Positions 15,700 to 24,853 of a stretch of 44,911 bases of DNA are shown piece after piece. The number at the start of each line of letters is the position of its first letter. Positions within the stretch are counted from its first letter, which is position 1. The stretch covers positions 1 to 44,911 of the forward strand of contig WRBJ01000013.1 in the NCBI GenBank assembly GCA_009784615.1, written 5' to 3'. The DNA is from Defluviitaleaceae bacterium (GTDB taxonomy: Bacteria; Bacillota; Clostridia; Lachnospirales; WRAX01). The notes under the pieces are model-generated. The model did not search any database and was not told where the DNA came from. It saw only the letters and a program-made list of their open reading frames with translations. A program made the position numbers and the translations under genes.

Positions 15700-15840
15700 A
15701 CAAGCACAATGGTCTTGTGTATCTGTGGTTTTAATATAGTTGATTTTCGTTGTTAAACCTGGCGTAGCAACGGTTTCGATCTCCTTTAGCTAATAAAAAC
15801 TCCCAACGCAGATACACAAGACCATTGTGCTTGTTTTTTA
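15700..15840. ncRNA. Long-stem structured element with possible pseudoknot
   Basis: Two perfectly complementary 26-nt arms (15700-15725 and 15809-15834, ends ACAAGCACAATGG and CCATTGTGCTTGT) enclose 83 nt. A TTTTTTATTTT tract follows directly on the plus strand, as in an intrinsic terminator. Inside, CGTTG (15748-15752) can pair with CAACG (15768-15772), and AAACC (15755-15759) with GGTTT (15772-15776), which together would make an H-type pseudoknot. No clear promoter was found upstream. It could be a structured RNA, a leader for the downstream chemoreceptor gene, or a mobile palindromic element. Confidence 0.45.
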
Positions 15841-15861
15841 TTTTGAAAATTTAATAGGTTA

Positions 15862-15980
15862 AAGCGAACAAGCCTTGAAGCAGTGAATGCAAGCCGCAAT
15901 TGTAAAGACACAATATATTGTGTCTTTATCGCCGAATTTTGGAGCGCAGTCATTCACTGATTGAGATGATGTTAGCTATA
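15862..15980 (+). repeat. Dispersed palindromic repeat, copy 1
   Basis: The ends AGCGAAC...CAGTGAATGCAAGCCGCAA and TTCACTGATTGAG...GTTAGCTATA match the element at 33851-33980 in the opposite orientation, and pair imperfectly with each other to give a long hairpin. The centre here is different: a perfect 26-bp palindrome at 15903-15928 (arm TAAAGACACAATA). The shared ends with unlike centres fit a small mobile palindromic repeat. It occupies the gap before the chemoreceptor gene. Confidence 0.7.
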
Positions 15981-16039
15981 CTAACTTTATAATGTCTATT
16001 TACACTATATTTTACGCCTATTTTTTGAATATGGATTTG

Positions 16040-16048
16040 TGTTATAAT
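16040..16048 (+). promoter_or_regulatory. Chemoreceptor gene extended -10
   Basis: TGTTATAAT is a perfect extended -10 (TGnTATAAT) 80 bp before the chemoreceptor start. No good -35 stands at the normal distance. The kinase promoter at 18597 has a nearly identical -10 context (TGTTATAATGG). Confidence 0.5.
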
Positions 16049-16127
16049 GGTGTTTAAATAGAATTTTAAGCTATGCAACTATTGTTTGCCTTTGTTGACC
16101 AAATAAATTTCAAAAGGGAGAGCTAAA

Positions 16128-18386
16128 ATGAAGAATTTTAAAATTTCTAAAAAACTTGCGGTTTGTTTCTTGGTTGTTATTTTGTTAACCATTATCCCTA
16201 CAGCTGTTTCGTTGGTTTCTATGAGCAATTTGGCAAACGAAACAGTTAGCGACAAAGAAACAATAACTGCATCTATGGATTATATGGTTCGTTTTTCTGT
16301 TGCATATGGTAGCGCACGCTCTATTTTGCGTGATTTGGGTCATCCAGTGGTTTTATTGAATACGCAAAGTTACGTTGATGAAGCAAGACGCAATTTAGAT
16401 TCGGCACAGCAGTATTTGCAAGCATATGTAGATAATATGGCAGTCGCCCTCCCCTCTCCCACGTCTTTGGAGTACGCCTCTGTAAGACGAGCATATGATG
16501 CTATCGAGCAATATTCTTATATAGCAATAAACTATTTGCTTCCTGTGATGGGTTTTGGCGGCGAGCGCAACACATCCGAAGCCTTCCGCATACTTGACGA
16601 GGATTTAACCCCTCTTGATAGCATTATAAAAACAGAGATGCAATATCTTTCTGCATTTAATTTTCAAAAAGCTACCAACAGTGCCGATAGCGCAATGGCA
16701 AGTCTTCGCAACAGCACAATTATTGCCGCCGTTGTATTGGCTATTGCTGTGATTATGGCAATTTTTCTAACTGTTTATGTTTCACACAGTATAACTAAGC
16801 CAATAGACAACATTGTTGATGTAATAGGTGAAGTTTCGGTGGGCAATGTTAATATTAATATAGACAGAGCCGATATTACTAAAAACGAAATAGGTGTGTT
16901 AAAGCGTGATGTTTATAATCTTGTAGATATAATAAAATCTATGGTAGATGATTTGACCCGTGTTGATGCCGAATTTAGTGGCAAGGGCAATATAAATTAC
17001 CGTATTGATACACAAAAATACGATAATTCTTTTAAAGATATGATGGTCAGTATAAACAATCTTATTGACACACAAGTAAAAGATATGCTTGGGGTTATAA
17101 GTATAGTAAAACAAATTAGCGATGGTAATTTTGATGTTGAAATTGACGATTTGCCGGGTGATATGATAATTTTGCCGCAAACCATACGCAGTGTTACAAC
17201 TAATTTGCAAGAAATTTATGATTCTGCTTTGCTTTTAGCAACATCTGCTAAAAGCGGTAACTTTGATGTTTCTGTAGACCATACAAAATTTAAAGGCAAA
17301 TGGGCAGAGCTTGTTGGCACCTTAAACAATTTGATGCTGGCTGTTGAAATGCCCCTTAAAGAAATTGAAGATAATGTTCTTTTAATGAGCAATGGCGATT
17401 TTACATTGCTTGGCGATGTTGGTTTAAAAGGACGTTTTGATGTGGTGGGCAAGGCTTGCGACCTTGCAAATGTACATATACGTGAGGTTATTGACGAAGT
17501 TTCGCGCGTGCTTGCAAAAATAGCCGACGGTGATTTGACCGCAAACATACACGAAGATTACTATATTGGTGAATATGCCCCTATTAAAGAATCGTTAAAA
17601 ACAATCTTAGCTTCCCTTAACGACATAATATCGGAAATTAGGTTATCTGTTGAACACGTAGCCAGTGGGGCAGAGCAGATTTCGCATTCTGCAATACATC
17701 TGGCGAATGGCGCACAGCGTCAAACGGCTTCTATAGAAGAATTAAGCGGCTCTATATATTCTATTTACGAAAAGGCGACCAATGCCAGTGAAAATGCGTT
17801 GTTAGCTAAAACAAATACCGAGATGTCAAAACATTATGCCGAGCAAGGACAAAGTGCGGTTGATTCTATGACGCAAATTATGGGGCAAATAGAAGAATCC
17901 AGCGACGGTATATCAAAGATATTAGACACCATAAAAAACATTGCTTTCCAAACCAATTTGCTTGCGCTTAATGCTTCTGTTGAAGCGGCTAGGGCTGGCG
18001 ACCAGGGTAAGGGCTTTAGCGTGGTTGCGGACGAGGTTCGCACATTGGCAGGTAGAAGCCAAGCCAGCGCAAACGAAACCAACGCAATAATAGAAAACGA
18101 CCACGAAAATGTACAGCAAGGCATACAAGCCGCACGCGAGGTTGTAGAATCTTTTGAAACAATAACCAATAATATAGACAAGATTTCTGACCTTATAGTA
18201 AATATTGCAGGAATTTCGGGCGAACAGCTAGATTCTATAACCGCTATAAAACAAAATGTGGCACAAATAACTGGTGTGGTAACCGACACATCTGCTTTGG
18301 CGGAAGAATCTGCCGCCGCAAGCCAAGAATTAAATTCGCAATCGTTAATGCTTCGTGAAAAGGTTGCTCTTTTTAAGCTAAAGTAA
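16128..18386 (+). CDS. Methyl-accepting chemotaxis protein
   Basis: 752 residues. A chemoreceptor that senses signals outside the cell and controls the CheA kinase. A transmembrane helix (about 11-31), a four-helix-bundle-like sensor region and a second helix (about 198-219) are followed by HAMP (about 220-272). Then come about 230 residues resembling further HAMP repeats (recurring D/GNFDVxID and DGDLTANI motifs). The signalling domain tip is clear near 604-645 (NIAFQTNLLALNASVEAARAG). The ATG follows AAAGGGAGAGCTAAA. It is a single gene, closed by a terminator. The ligand cannot be inferred. Confidence 0.93.
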   Translation: MKNFKISKKLAVCFLVVILLTIIPTAVSLVSMSNLANETVSDKETITASMDYMVRFSVAYGSARSILRDLGHPVVLLNTQSYVDEARRNLDSAQQYLQAYVDNMAVALPSPTSLEYASVRRAYDAIEQYSYIAINYLLPVMGFGGERNTSEAFRILDEDLTPLDSIIKTEMQYLSAFNFQKATNSADSAMASLRNSTIIAAVVLAIAVIMAIFLTVYVSHSITKPIDNIVDVIGEVSVGNVNINIDRADITKNEIGVLKRDVYNLVDIIKSMVDDLTRVDAEFSGKGNINYRIDTQKYDNSFKDMMVSINNLIDTQVKDMLGVISIVKQISDGNFDVEIDDLPGDMIILPQTIRSVTTNLQEIYDSALLLATSAKSGNFDVSVDHTKFKGKWAELVGTLNNLMLAVEMPLKEIEDNVLLMSNGDFTLLGDVGLKGRFDVVGKACDLANVHIREVIDEVSRVLAKIADGDLTANIHEDYYIGEYAPIKESLKTILASLNDIISEIRLSVEHVASGAEQISHSAIHLANGAQRQTASIEELSGSIYSIYEKATNASENALLAKTNTEMSKHYAEQGQSAVDSMTQIMGQIEESSDGISKILDTIKNIAFQTNLLALNASVEAARAGDQGKGFSVVADEVRTLAGRSQASANETNAIIENDHENVQQGIQAAREVVESFETITNNIDKISDLIVNIAGISGEQLDSITAIKQNVAQITGVVTDTSALAEESAAASQELNSQSLMLREKVALFKLK

Positions 18387-18405
18387 TTTAGTTTAAAATT
18401 GTTAA

Positions 18406-18437
18406 AACAAACACAATAATCTTGTGTTTGTTTTTTA
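18406..18437 (+). terminator. Terminator after chemoreceptor gene
   Basis: AACAAACACAA (18406-18416) and TTGTGTTTGTT (18422-18432) form an 11-bp stem with a 5-nt loop and a T tract. Confidence 0.88.
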
Positions 18438-18477
18438 TTTGTGGTATAATTGTTGTTGATGCGGTTGTAAACCTCCT

Positions 18478-18540
18478 ACTGGATTGCTTTGGGCTTGTTA
18501 TACACTGCCCTACGTATTTGTCAACCTTCGCAATGACGGG
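18478..18540 (+). repeat. Intergenic repeat with CGCAATGACG end, copy 1
   Basis: ACTGGATTGCTT, then GGGCTTGTTAT, and an end TTCGCAATGACGG match the element at 33098-33158 with scattered differences. This copy lacks the inverted right half (CGTCATTGCGAGGG) seen in the second. It lies between the chemoreceptor terminator and the kinase promoter. Confidence 0.65.
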
Positions 18541-18573
18541 GTTGTTGATAAGAGATTTGTAAAAAAGATGAGA

Positions 18574-18602
18574 TTGTTTGTTAGTTGAAAGTGTGTTATA
18601 AT
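18574..18602 (+). promoter_or_regulatory. Hybrid kinase promoter
   Basis: TTGTTT (18574-18579), a 17-bp spacer and TATAAT (18597-18602), with TG one base before the -10. Transcription would start near 18609, which rules out the in-frame ATG at 18585. Confidence 0.65.
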
Positions 18603-18644
18603 GGTTATAAAAATATAAAAAATTTAATCGGAAGGTGTGGTGGG

Positions 18645-21600
18645 ATGCCTACGAAAAGGAAGGTTAATATAGCAACGCCCATTTTAATTTTTATTGTCCT
18701 TATTTTTGTTGCGCTTGCGGTTACTACTGGTATTTTGTCCTATTTGTCTTTATACAACGAAAGCATAAATACCGCTAGACAGCAAAACCTTGCACTTGTT
18801 AGCCAAATGGATCGTTGGCTTGCTGTTAAGGCAAATCAGGTAGAAAATAATGTAGCTATGTTGCGTGATGATGATATTTCTACGGCTACTATCATCAACC
18901 ATTTTGGTGTACAATCAGAAAATATTGACGGAATTAATCTTGTTTTTACGGGCTTTCCTGATGGTCATATTTTATATGGCGGTGGATGGAATACCAATAC
19001 GTTTGCACCAGAGCGTGCGTGGTATATTGCCGCCGTACAAAGCCCAGGGCAGATTGTTTTTTCCGAACCATATATGAGCATTGTTACGCAAGAGATGACA
19101 TTTGCCGTGGCACGCACCGTTAATGATGCGAATGATAGCGAAGGGGTTTCTGCCGCCAGTCTTTCTTTTGGTGCGTTTCAAAATTATATTATTCAAGACG
19201 ATGATAGTTCTGCAAATAATTCTTTTGTATTAAACGCTGACGGCGGGTTGCTTTTTCATATTAGCGAAGGCTTTGCAGAAGATGATGTTGATAAGGGCTT
19301 TTATGTTCATTTGATTGATATATTACAAGACGGCGGTTATTATCAAAGCGGCGGAGCTACATATATTGGCACAAGACAAGGCATAACAGATTGGTATGTT
19401 GTTACACTCATACCAACATCATATATTATACAAATAACCACACCTGTTGTTGTTGGTTTGGTGGCTACATCTTTACTTGCTATTGCCACATTTATTGTGG
19501 TTGGTTCTGTTTTGCAACGTATGCGTGCCGCCGCCGCAAGAGAGCGTGATGCAGAAACACGTATGCGTTTAATGCTGGACACGGCACCGCTTGCAATTAG
19601 CCTTTATGACAAAGAGTCTGAGGTTTTAATTGCAAACCGTGAAGCGTTGCGTATGTTTAAATTATCTGAAGAAATTAGGGGCGGCAGTAAAAATATTGCA
19701 AATACTACTATGCCAGAATATCAGCCAGACGGCAGACATTCACAAACTTGGCTTGACGAAATGCTTGGCAAAGCGTATGCAGAAGGTTATGCCAAAGGTG
19801 AATTTATTTCTATGTGTACAGACGGCGAGCTTTTTCCGTCAGAGGCTACTTGGGTACGGCTTGCTTACGAAAACCGTTATATTGTTGTGGAGTATCTGCG
19901 TGATTTGACCGAAGAAGCAACTTTAAGAAACAGCGAGAAAGAAGCTACAGAGCTTAACCAAATTTTGATGGATAGCTCGCCTTTATGTGTTGAAATTTGG
20001 GATGAAAATTTTGATATGGTTTACTGCAACCAAAAAATGCTTGATATTTCGGGCGTTGCAACCTTTGCGGACTATAAAGCCCGTTTTAAAGAGTTTGCGG
20101 GCGAACATCAACCTGATGGTTCTTCTTCTGACGAAGTATTAAAGAATCATTTTGAAACCGCAATGCGTGATGGTTTTGTGCGTTTTGAATGGACGCATTT
20201 GACAGCTGAAGGCGAGCCTGTGCCGTATGAAGCCCAGTTTATCCGTGTAGTACAGCAGGGCAAAAATATGGTAATAGGTTATAGCTTTGATGCACGCGAG
20301 ATTAAGGCAGCGGCTGAAAAAGTTTTTGAGGCAGATAAACGTGCTTCGTTGATGATGAATGCCGCACCAATATCTTGTTTTATGATGCAATTAAAAATGG
20401 TAGAAAATAATAATTACAAGTTCGAGCCTATTGACATAAACCAAGCGGCTTTGGATTTGTTTGGTTTTTCTAGTCAAGATGAATTTAAAAAGAGATTTTT
20501 AGAAATTTTTCCGCAGGCGGATGAAGGGCGAGCTATTGAGGAAGATTTGTCAGAAAGAATATCATCTGTAGTTAAAACTGGTTACGAAAGATTTGAATAT
20601 ATACACCAAAACCTTATGGGCGAGCTGATACCGTGCGAGATTACATTGGTGATTGCTGATTATCAAGGCGAGCCTGCCATACTATGCTTCCAAAGCGATT
20701 TGCGGGGGGCTCTTGCGGCTATTGCTCGTGAACAAAATGCACATGAGCTAACCCAAATGTATTTGGATGCCGCACCGTTTTTTGTCGAAATTTGGAATGA
20801 AAACCTTGAGCTGGTTGGCTGTAACGAACCCACTGCAAAGATTTTTGATTTAAAAGACAAAGATGAATATTTAAGCCGTTATTACGAATTTTCGCCAGAA
20901 TACCAACCTTGCGGTACGCTTTCTTTAGAAAAAAACCGCCAGTTGGTTGACCTTGCATTGCATGAGGGTTCTTCACGAGCAGAATGGATGCATATTGATG
21001 CAGATGGAAATTTGATACCATTTGAAACAACCGTTGTACGCTTAAAGGGTGAAAATGGATATATTGTTGTAACCTATAACCAAGATTTGCGTCCTATAAA
21101 AGCGGCTCTTGAAAAAGAGCGTGAAGCGGCAGAAGAAAGCAAAGCGAAAACAAAATTTTTGGCAAGAATGAGCCACGAGATACGCACACCGATGAACTCT
21201 GTAATGGGTATTGCAGAAATAGAATTGCGCAAAGGCACGCATAATGACGAAGCCGAGGAGGCTTTTGGGCGTATCTACAACTCGTCTAAAATGCTATTGT
21301 CTATAATAAACGATATACTTGACCTTTCTAAGGTAGAAGCGGGCAAGATGGAGATTGTGCCGATAGTATACGAAACATCAAGCCTTATAACCGACACGGT
21401 GCAGTTAAATATGATGTATGCAAAGGATAAGCCTGTCGAGCTTGAACTTAATGTAGACCAGGCATTACCGACGCATTTGGTTGGTGATGAAATACGCATA
21501 AAACAAATTTTGAACAACCTATTATCCAATGCCTTTAAATACACCGCAAAGGGCACTGTAACGCTTAATTTTAGGACGGACATATTGTCATATACCGAAG

Positions 21601-22601
21601 CTATGCTTGTTATTGATATATCTGACACTGGGCAGGGTATGGATGCCAGACAGCTTGAAAATCTGTTTGGTGATGAATATTCAAGATTTAATATAGAGAA
21701 CAACCGCTCTATTGAAGGCACGGGTCTTGGTATGCCAATTACGCACTCGCTTATCAAGATGATGGGCGGCGATATTGACGTGCAAAGCAAGATAGGTGCT
21801 GGCTCTACATTTAGTGTACGTATACCGCAAAAAATACACGGCGAGGCTTTGTTGGGGGCGGAAGCAGCACAAAGCCTGCAAAAATTTGAATCTGCAAAGA
21901 CCTTTTTAAATAGGTCAAATTTTGCAAGCACCCGCACAAAATTAAATGGCAGGGTTTTGGTTGTGGATGATGTGGAGTCTAATCTTTATGTTGTTGAAGG
22001 TATGCTTGCGCCTTATAAGCTAGATGTAGAAACGGTAGATAGCGGGTTAAAAGCCATTTATCGTGTAAAGGGCGATAAGGTGTACGATATAATTTTTATG
22101 GACCATATGATGCCGGATATGGATGGTATGGAAGCAACGAAAATATTGCGTGATATGGGCTATGACCGACCCATTGTTGCGTTGACGGCTAATGCTACTG
22201 TTGGTGCGGCAAAGACTTTTTTAGACAATGGTTTTTCCGATTTTATCTCGAAACCAATTGATACTAGGAAATTGGATGAATGTTTAAGAAAATTTATTAA
22301 AGCTGAGGAAGCCGAGCAGGAAGCACCTAAGCAACCATTGGTGGCTACAGTAGATACAGAGCCAGAGCCGAACGAGGATATAGCATATACCGCAAAACAG
22401 ATGATGGTTATAGCGTCGTTTTGTGAAGATAATGATAGAGATACGGTTGGCGACCTTATTGAAAGATTGCGTCAAAAACCTTTGAAAAGAAGCAGTAAAG
22501 CTGTATTGGATAAAATAGAGGAGCAGATGAAAAAAGGTAATTACCGCAATGCAGCTAACATTGCTAGGGATACGGCATATAGTTTGATGGTTGCGAGGTA
22601 A
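18645..22601 (+). CDS. Hybrid sensor histidine kinase with four PAS-like repeats
   Basis: 1318 residues. ATG at 18645 (MPTKRKVN) is chosen because the promoter -10 lies after the upstream ATG. Order: transmembrane helix (about 12-34), extracytoplasmic Cache-like sensor, second helix (about 264-288), four PAS-like units starting near 305, 433, 563 and 700 (recurring L-D-A/T-A-P start, three with a YQPDG-like turn), HisKA with SHEIRTPMN near 842, ATPase domain (NNLLSNAFKYTAKG, DTGQGMD, GTGLGM), a receiver domain (about 1102-1218, FMDHMMPDMDG holding the phosphoacceptor Asp) and a 100-residue helical tail. The tail may be a degenerate phosphotransfer domain. No separate response regulator is adjacent. 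Confidence 0.92.
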   Translation: MPTKRKVNIATPILIFIVLIFVALAVTTGILSYLSLYNESINTARQQNLALVSQMDRWLAVKANQVENNVAMLRDDDISTATIINHFGVQSENIDGINLVFTGFPDGHILYGGGWNTNTFAPERAWYIAAVQSPGQIVFSEPYMSIVTQEMTFAVARTVNDANDSEGVSAASLSFGAFQNYIIQDDDSSANNSFVLNADGGLLFHISEGFAEDDVDKGFYVHLIDILQDGGYYQSGGATYIGTRQGITDWYVVTLIPTSYIIQITTPVVVGLVATSLLAIATFIVVGSVLQRMRAAAARERDAETRMRLMLDTAPLAISLYDKESEVLIANREALRMFKLSEEIRGGSKNIANTTMPEYQPDGRHSQTWLDEMLGKAYAEGYAKGEFISMCTDGELFPSEATWVRLAYENRYIVVEYLRDLTEEATLRNSEKEATELNQILMDSSPLCVEIWDENFDMVYCNQKMLDISGVATFADYKARFKEFAGEHQPDGSSSDEVLKNHFETAMRDGFVRFEWTHLTAEGEPVPYEAQFIRVVQQGKNMVIGYSFDAREIKAAAEKVFEADKRASLMMNAAPISCFMMQLKMVENNNYKFEPIDINQAALDLFGFSSQDEFKKRFLEIFPQADEGRAIEEDLSERISSVVKTGYERFEYIHQNLMGELIPCEITLVIADYQGEPAILCFQSDLRGALAAIAREQNAHELTQMYLDAAPFFVEIWNENLELVGCNEPTAKIFDLKDKDEYLSRYYEFSPEYQPCGTLSLEKNRQLVDLALHEGSSRAEWMHIDADGNLIPFETTVVRLKGENGYIVVTYNQDLRPIKAALEKEREAAEESKAKTKFLARMSHEIRTPMNSVMGIAEIELRKGTHNDEAEEAFGRIYNSSKMLLSIINDILDLSKVEAGKMEIVPIVYETSSLITDTVQLNMMYAKDKPVELELNVDQALPTHLVGDEIRIKQILNNLLSNAFKYTAKGTVTLNFRTDILSYTEAMLVIDISDTGQGMDARQLENLFGDEYSRFNIENNRSIEGTGLGMPITHSLIKMMGGDIDVQSKIGAGSTFSVRIPQKIHGEALLGAEAAQSLQKFESAKTFLNRSNFASTRTKLNGRVLVVDDVESNLYVVEGMLAPYKLDVETVDSGLKAIYRVKGDKVYDIIFMDHMMPDMDGMEATKILRDMGYDRPIVALTANATVGAAKTFLDNGFSDFISKPIDTRKLDECLRKFIKAEEAEQEAPKQPLVATVDTEPEPNEDIAYTAKQMMVIASFCEDNDRDTVGDLIERLRQKPLKRSSKAVLDKIEEQMKKGNYRNAANIARDTAYSLMVAR

Positions 22602-22637
22602 TTTCTGTACAAGTCTATTTTTGTGTTGCAAAAGAGG

Positions 22638-22666
22638 TTTTCAATTGGTTTAAAATATGGTAAAAT
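22638..22666 (+). promoter_or_regulatory. ABC exporter operon promoter
   Basis: TTTTCA (22638-22643), a 17-bp spacer and TAAAAT (22661-22666), 40 bp before the first exporter gene. The -35 is a poor match. Confidence 0.45.
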
Positions 22667-22706
22667 GGATTTGTTTTATAGTTTAATAAAAGGGATTGAT
22701 GTGTAG

Positions 22707-24731
22707 ATGATTAAGTTATTACATAGGTACGGCAAGCCTTTTTTGCCATTGTTTTTTATTGCTGTTGTATTGCTTATTGCTAGGGCGGCGGGCGAGCTGG
22801 CTTTGCCTAATTTGATGAGCAATATTGTGGATGTGGGTATTGCGCAGGGTGGCATAGATTATACCGTGCCTACACGCCTTACACCAGAAGGTTATGCAGA
22901 TTTGCGAGAGATTTTACCCGCAGATGTTTATGACGAGTTAGTTTGGTGGCTTGAGATTAGAGATACAAGTATTGATTTTGAGATTACGGAAGGCTCGTAT
23001 GAGCTTATCACACAAGCTGTTGCTCGATTACAATTTGGCTCTGCGGATTTTGACCCTAGGGATACCAACCAATTGGCAATTGAGTTTATTCGTTCTGAAT
23101 ATGAGCGGCTTGGTGTAGATATGGATGCTCACCAGATGAATTTTGTGCTTACCACAGGCGGGATAATGATACTTATTGCGCTTGGGTCTATTACTGTTGC
23201 TATATTGCAGGGGCTTTGTTCTGCACGTATTGCAACGGGATTGTCACGTAAATTGCGCAGTGAGATTTTTAGCAAGGTTACGGGTTTTAATAATTCTGAA
23301 TACAATCAATTTTCTACCGCTTCGCTTATCACACGCTCTACAAACGATGTGCAACAGGTGCAGGCTTTGATGGCTATTGCTATACGCATTGTTATATATT
23401 CGCCTATAATGGCGGCGGGCGGTATTTTGATGGTGCTTGGCACTGACGCATCTATGGCTTGGGCTATTGCTTTGGCTGTGGGTGCTATTATTGCGTTTAT
23501 CACATTGTTTATTATCATAGCCACACCAAAGTTTAAGATAATGCAAAAATTAATTGATAAGGTTAATTTGGTTACCCGTGAAGGTTTAACGGGTATGATG
23601 GTTATACGTGCGTTTAATACACAAAAACACGAAGCAAAGCGTTTTGACGGGGTTAATAGCAAGTTGCGCAAGACAGCATTGTTTTTGGCAAGACTGGGTG
23701 CTTTGCAAATGCCTACAATCACGCTGATAATGGGTTTTACAAACATCCTTATCATTTGGTTTGGTGGTATATCTATTAACGAAGGGTATTTACAAGTGGG
23801 CGATATGATGGCGTTTATTACATACACAATGTTTGTTGTGTGGAGCTTTATAATGCTTGCTTTTGTTGTTATGATGTTGCCGAGAGCTTCTGTTGCGGCA
23901 CAGCGTATTTTGGAAGTAGTAAATACTAAAAATGAAATTCTTGACCCTATAGAACCGAAGGAAATGCCAAAAAAAGGTGGTTTTGTTCAATTTAAAAATG
24001 TTAGTTTTAAGTTTCCTAGTGCTGTGGGTAATGCGCTTGAGGGCATTAGTTTTATAGCGGAACAAGGCAAGATGACGGCGATTGTTGGCTCTACTGGTGC
24101 TGGTAAAACTGCGCTTGCTAATTTGGTGCCTAGATTTTATGACGTTACAAGCGGTGAAGTGTTGGTAAATGGTATAAATGTTAAAGATGTAACGCAAGAA
24201 GATTTGCGGAGCATTATTGGATATGTGCCGCAAAAGGCGTTGCTTTTTTCGGGTACTATTGAGAGCAATATAAAATATGCTGGCAATGTGGATGATGCCT
24301 CTATGGAGAAGGCAGCACGTATTGCACAGGCAGAAGATTTTATTGAGGAAAAAACGGATAAGTTTGGGGAAGAAATTTCGCAGGGTGGTGCTAATGTCAG
24401 CGGCGGGCAACGCCAACGCTTGGCTATTGCTAGGGCTATTGCCAAAAATCCTAATATTTATATATTTGATGATTCTTTTTCTGCGTTGGATTATAAAACA
24501 GATGCTAATTTGCGGGCGGCTATTGCGGATGAAATTGGTAATGCTACGATGATTGTGGTGGCACAACGTATTAATACAATAAAAAACGCCGACCAAATTA
24601 TCGTGCTTGATGAAGGTAAGATTGTGGGCGTTGGGCAACATAGAGATTTGCTTAAAACTTGTGATGTTTATAAACAGATTGCAAGCTCGCAATTGTCGGT
24701 TAAAGAGATGGAGCGATATTTGGGGGAGTAA
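22707..24731 (+). CDS. ABC exporter half-transporter, degenerate-site subunit
   Basis: 674 residues: six-helix membrane domain plus ATPase domain. Between the first two helices is an acidic extracellular insert of about 95 residues (about 45-140) beyond the usual exporter length. ATPase motifs: Walker A GSTGAGKTAL (about 460), signature NVSGGQRQRL (about 562), Walker B IYIFDDSFSALD, where Asp replaces the catalytic Glu. That loss marks the degenerate half of heterodimeric exporters such as BmrCD, LmrCD and TM287/288. The partner is the next gene. Drug or lipid export is likely, but the substrate is unknown. Confidence 0.92.
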   Translation: MIKLLHRYGKPFLPLFFIAVVLLIARAAGELALPNLMSNIVDVGIAQGGIDYTVPTRLTPEGYADLREILPADVYDELVWWLEIRDTSIDFEITEGSYELITQAVARLQFGSADFDPRDTNQLAIEFIRSEYERLGVDMDAHQMNFVLTTGGIMILIALGSITVAILQGLCSARIATGLSRKLRSEIFSKVTGFNNSEYNQFSTASLITRSTNDVQQVQALMAIAIRIVIYSPIMAAGGILMVLGTDASMAWAIALAVGAIIAFITLFIIIATPKFKIMQKLIDKVNLVTREGLTGMMVIRAFNTQKHEAKRFDGVNSKLRKTALFLARLGALQMPTITLIMGFTNILIIWFGGISINEGYLQVGDMMAFITYTMFVVWSFIMLAFVVMMLPRASVAAQRILEVVNTKNEILDPIEPKEMPKKGGFVQFKNVSFKFPSAVGNALEGISFIAEQGKMTAIVGSTGAGKTALANLVPRFYDVTSGEVLVNGINVKDVTQEDLRSIIGYVPQKALLFSGTIESNIKYAGNVDDASMEKAARIAQAEDFIEEKTDKFGEEISQGGANVSGGQRQRLAIARAIAKNPNIYIFDDSFSALDYKTDANLRAAIADEIGNATMIVVAQRINTIKNADQIIVLDEGKIVGVGQHRDLLKTCDVYKQIASSQLSVKEMERYLGE

Positions 24732-24733
24732 CA

Positions 24734-24822
24734 ACACCGGTTAAAACCGGTTGAGAAAATACGGCTTAGAGCCGTTTTCAACCGAGTTTAGTCGGAAATT
24801 CTTAACCGGTTTTAACCGGTGT
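24734..24822. repeat. 89-bp double-dyad element, copy 2 (between exporter genes)
   Basis: The outer 19-bp arms (24734-24752 and 24804-24822) are identical to those of copy 1 at 12866-12954, and total length is again 89 bp. Internal hairpins are CGGCT/AGCCG (24762-24774) and CCGA/TCGG (24782-24795): the same two positions as copy 1 with partly changed but still paired bases. GTCCCAT continues across the right edge in both copies. It starts 3 bp after the stop codon of the upstream gene. Confidence 0.85.
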
Positions 24823-24853
24823 CCCATAACAAGTAAGCATTGGAGGAACATAA

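Noticed and set aside
15676-15800. Minus-strand open frame through the long-stem element (about 37 codons, including ATPGLTTKINYIKTTD)
   Set aside because: It looks somewhat protein-like, but it begins directly after a stop codon and has no usable start or ribosome binding site. I kept the structural reading and regard a decayed or spurious frame as more likely.
15700-15840. Retron msr-msd reading of the long inverted repeat
   Set aside because: No reverse transcriptase gene is anywhere in the window.
15862-15980. CRISPR-like reading of the repeats
   Set aside because: The repeats are dispersed, palindromic and not regularly spaced; no cas genes are present.
18585-18644. Upstream ATG for the hybrid kinase
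   Set aside because: The TATAAT of its promoter at 18597-18602 lies downstream of that ATG.
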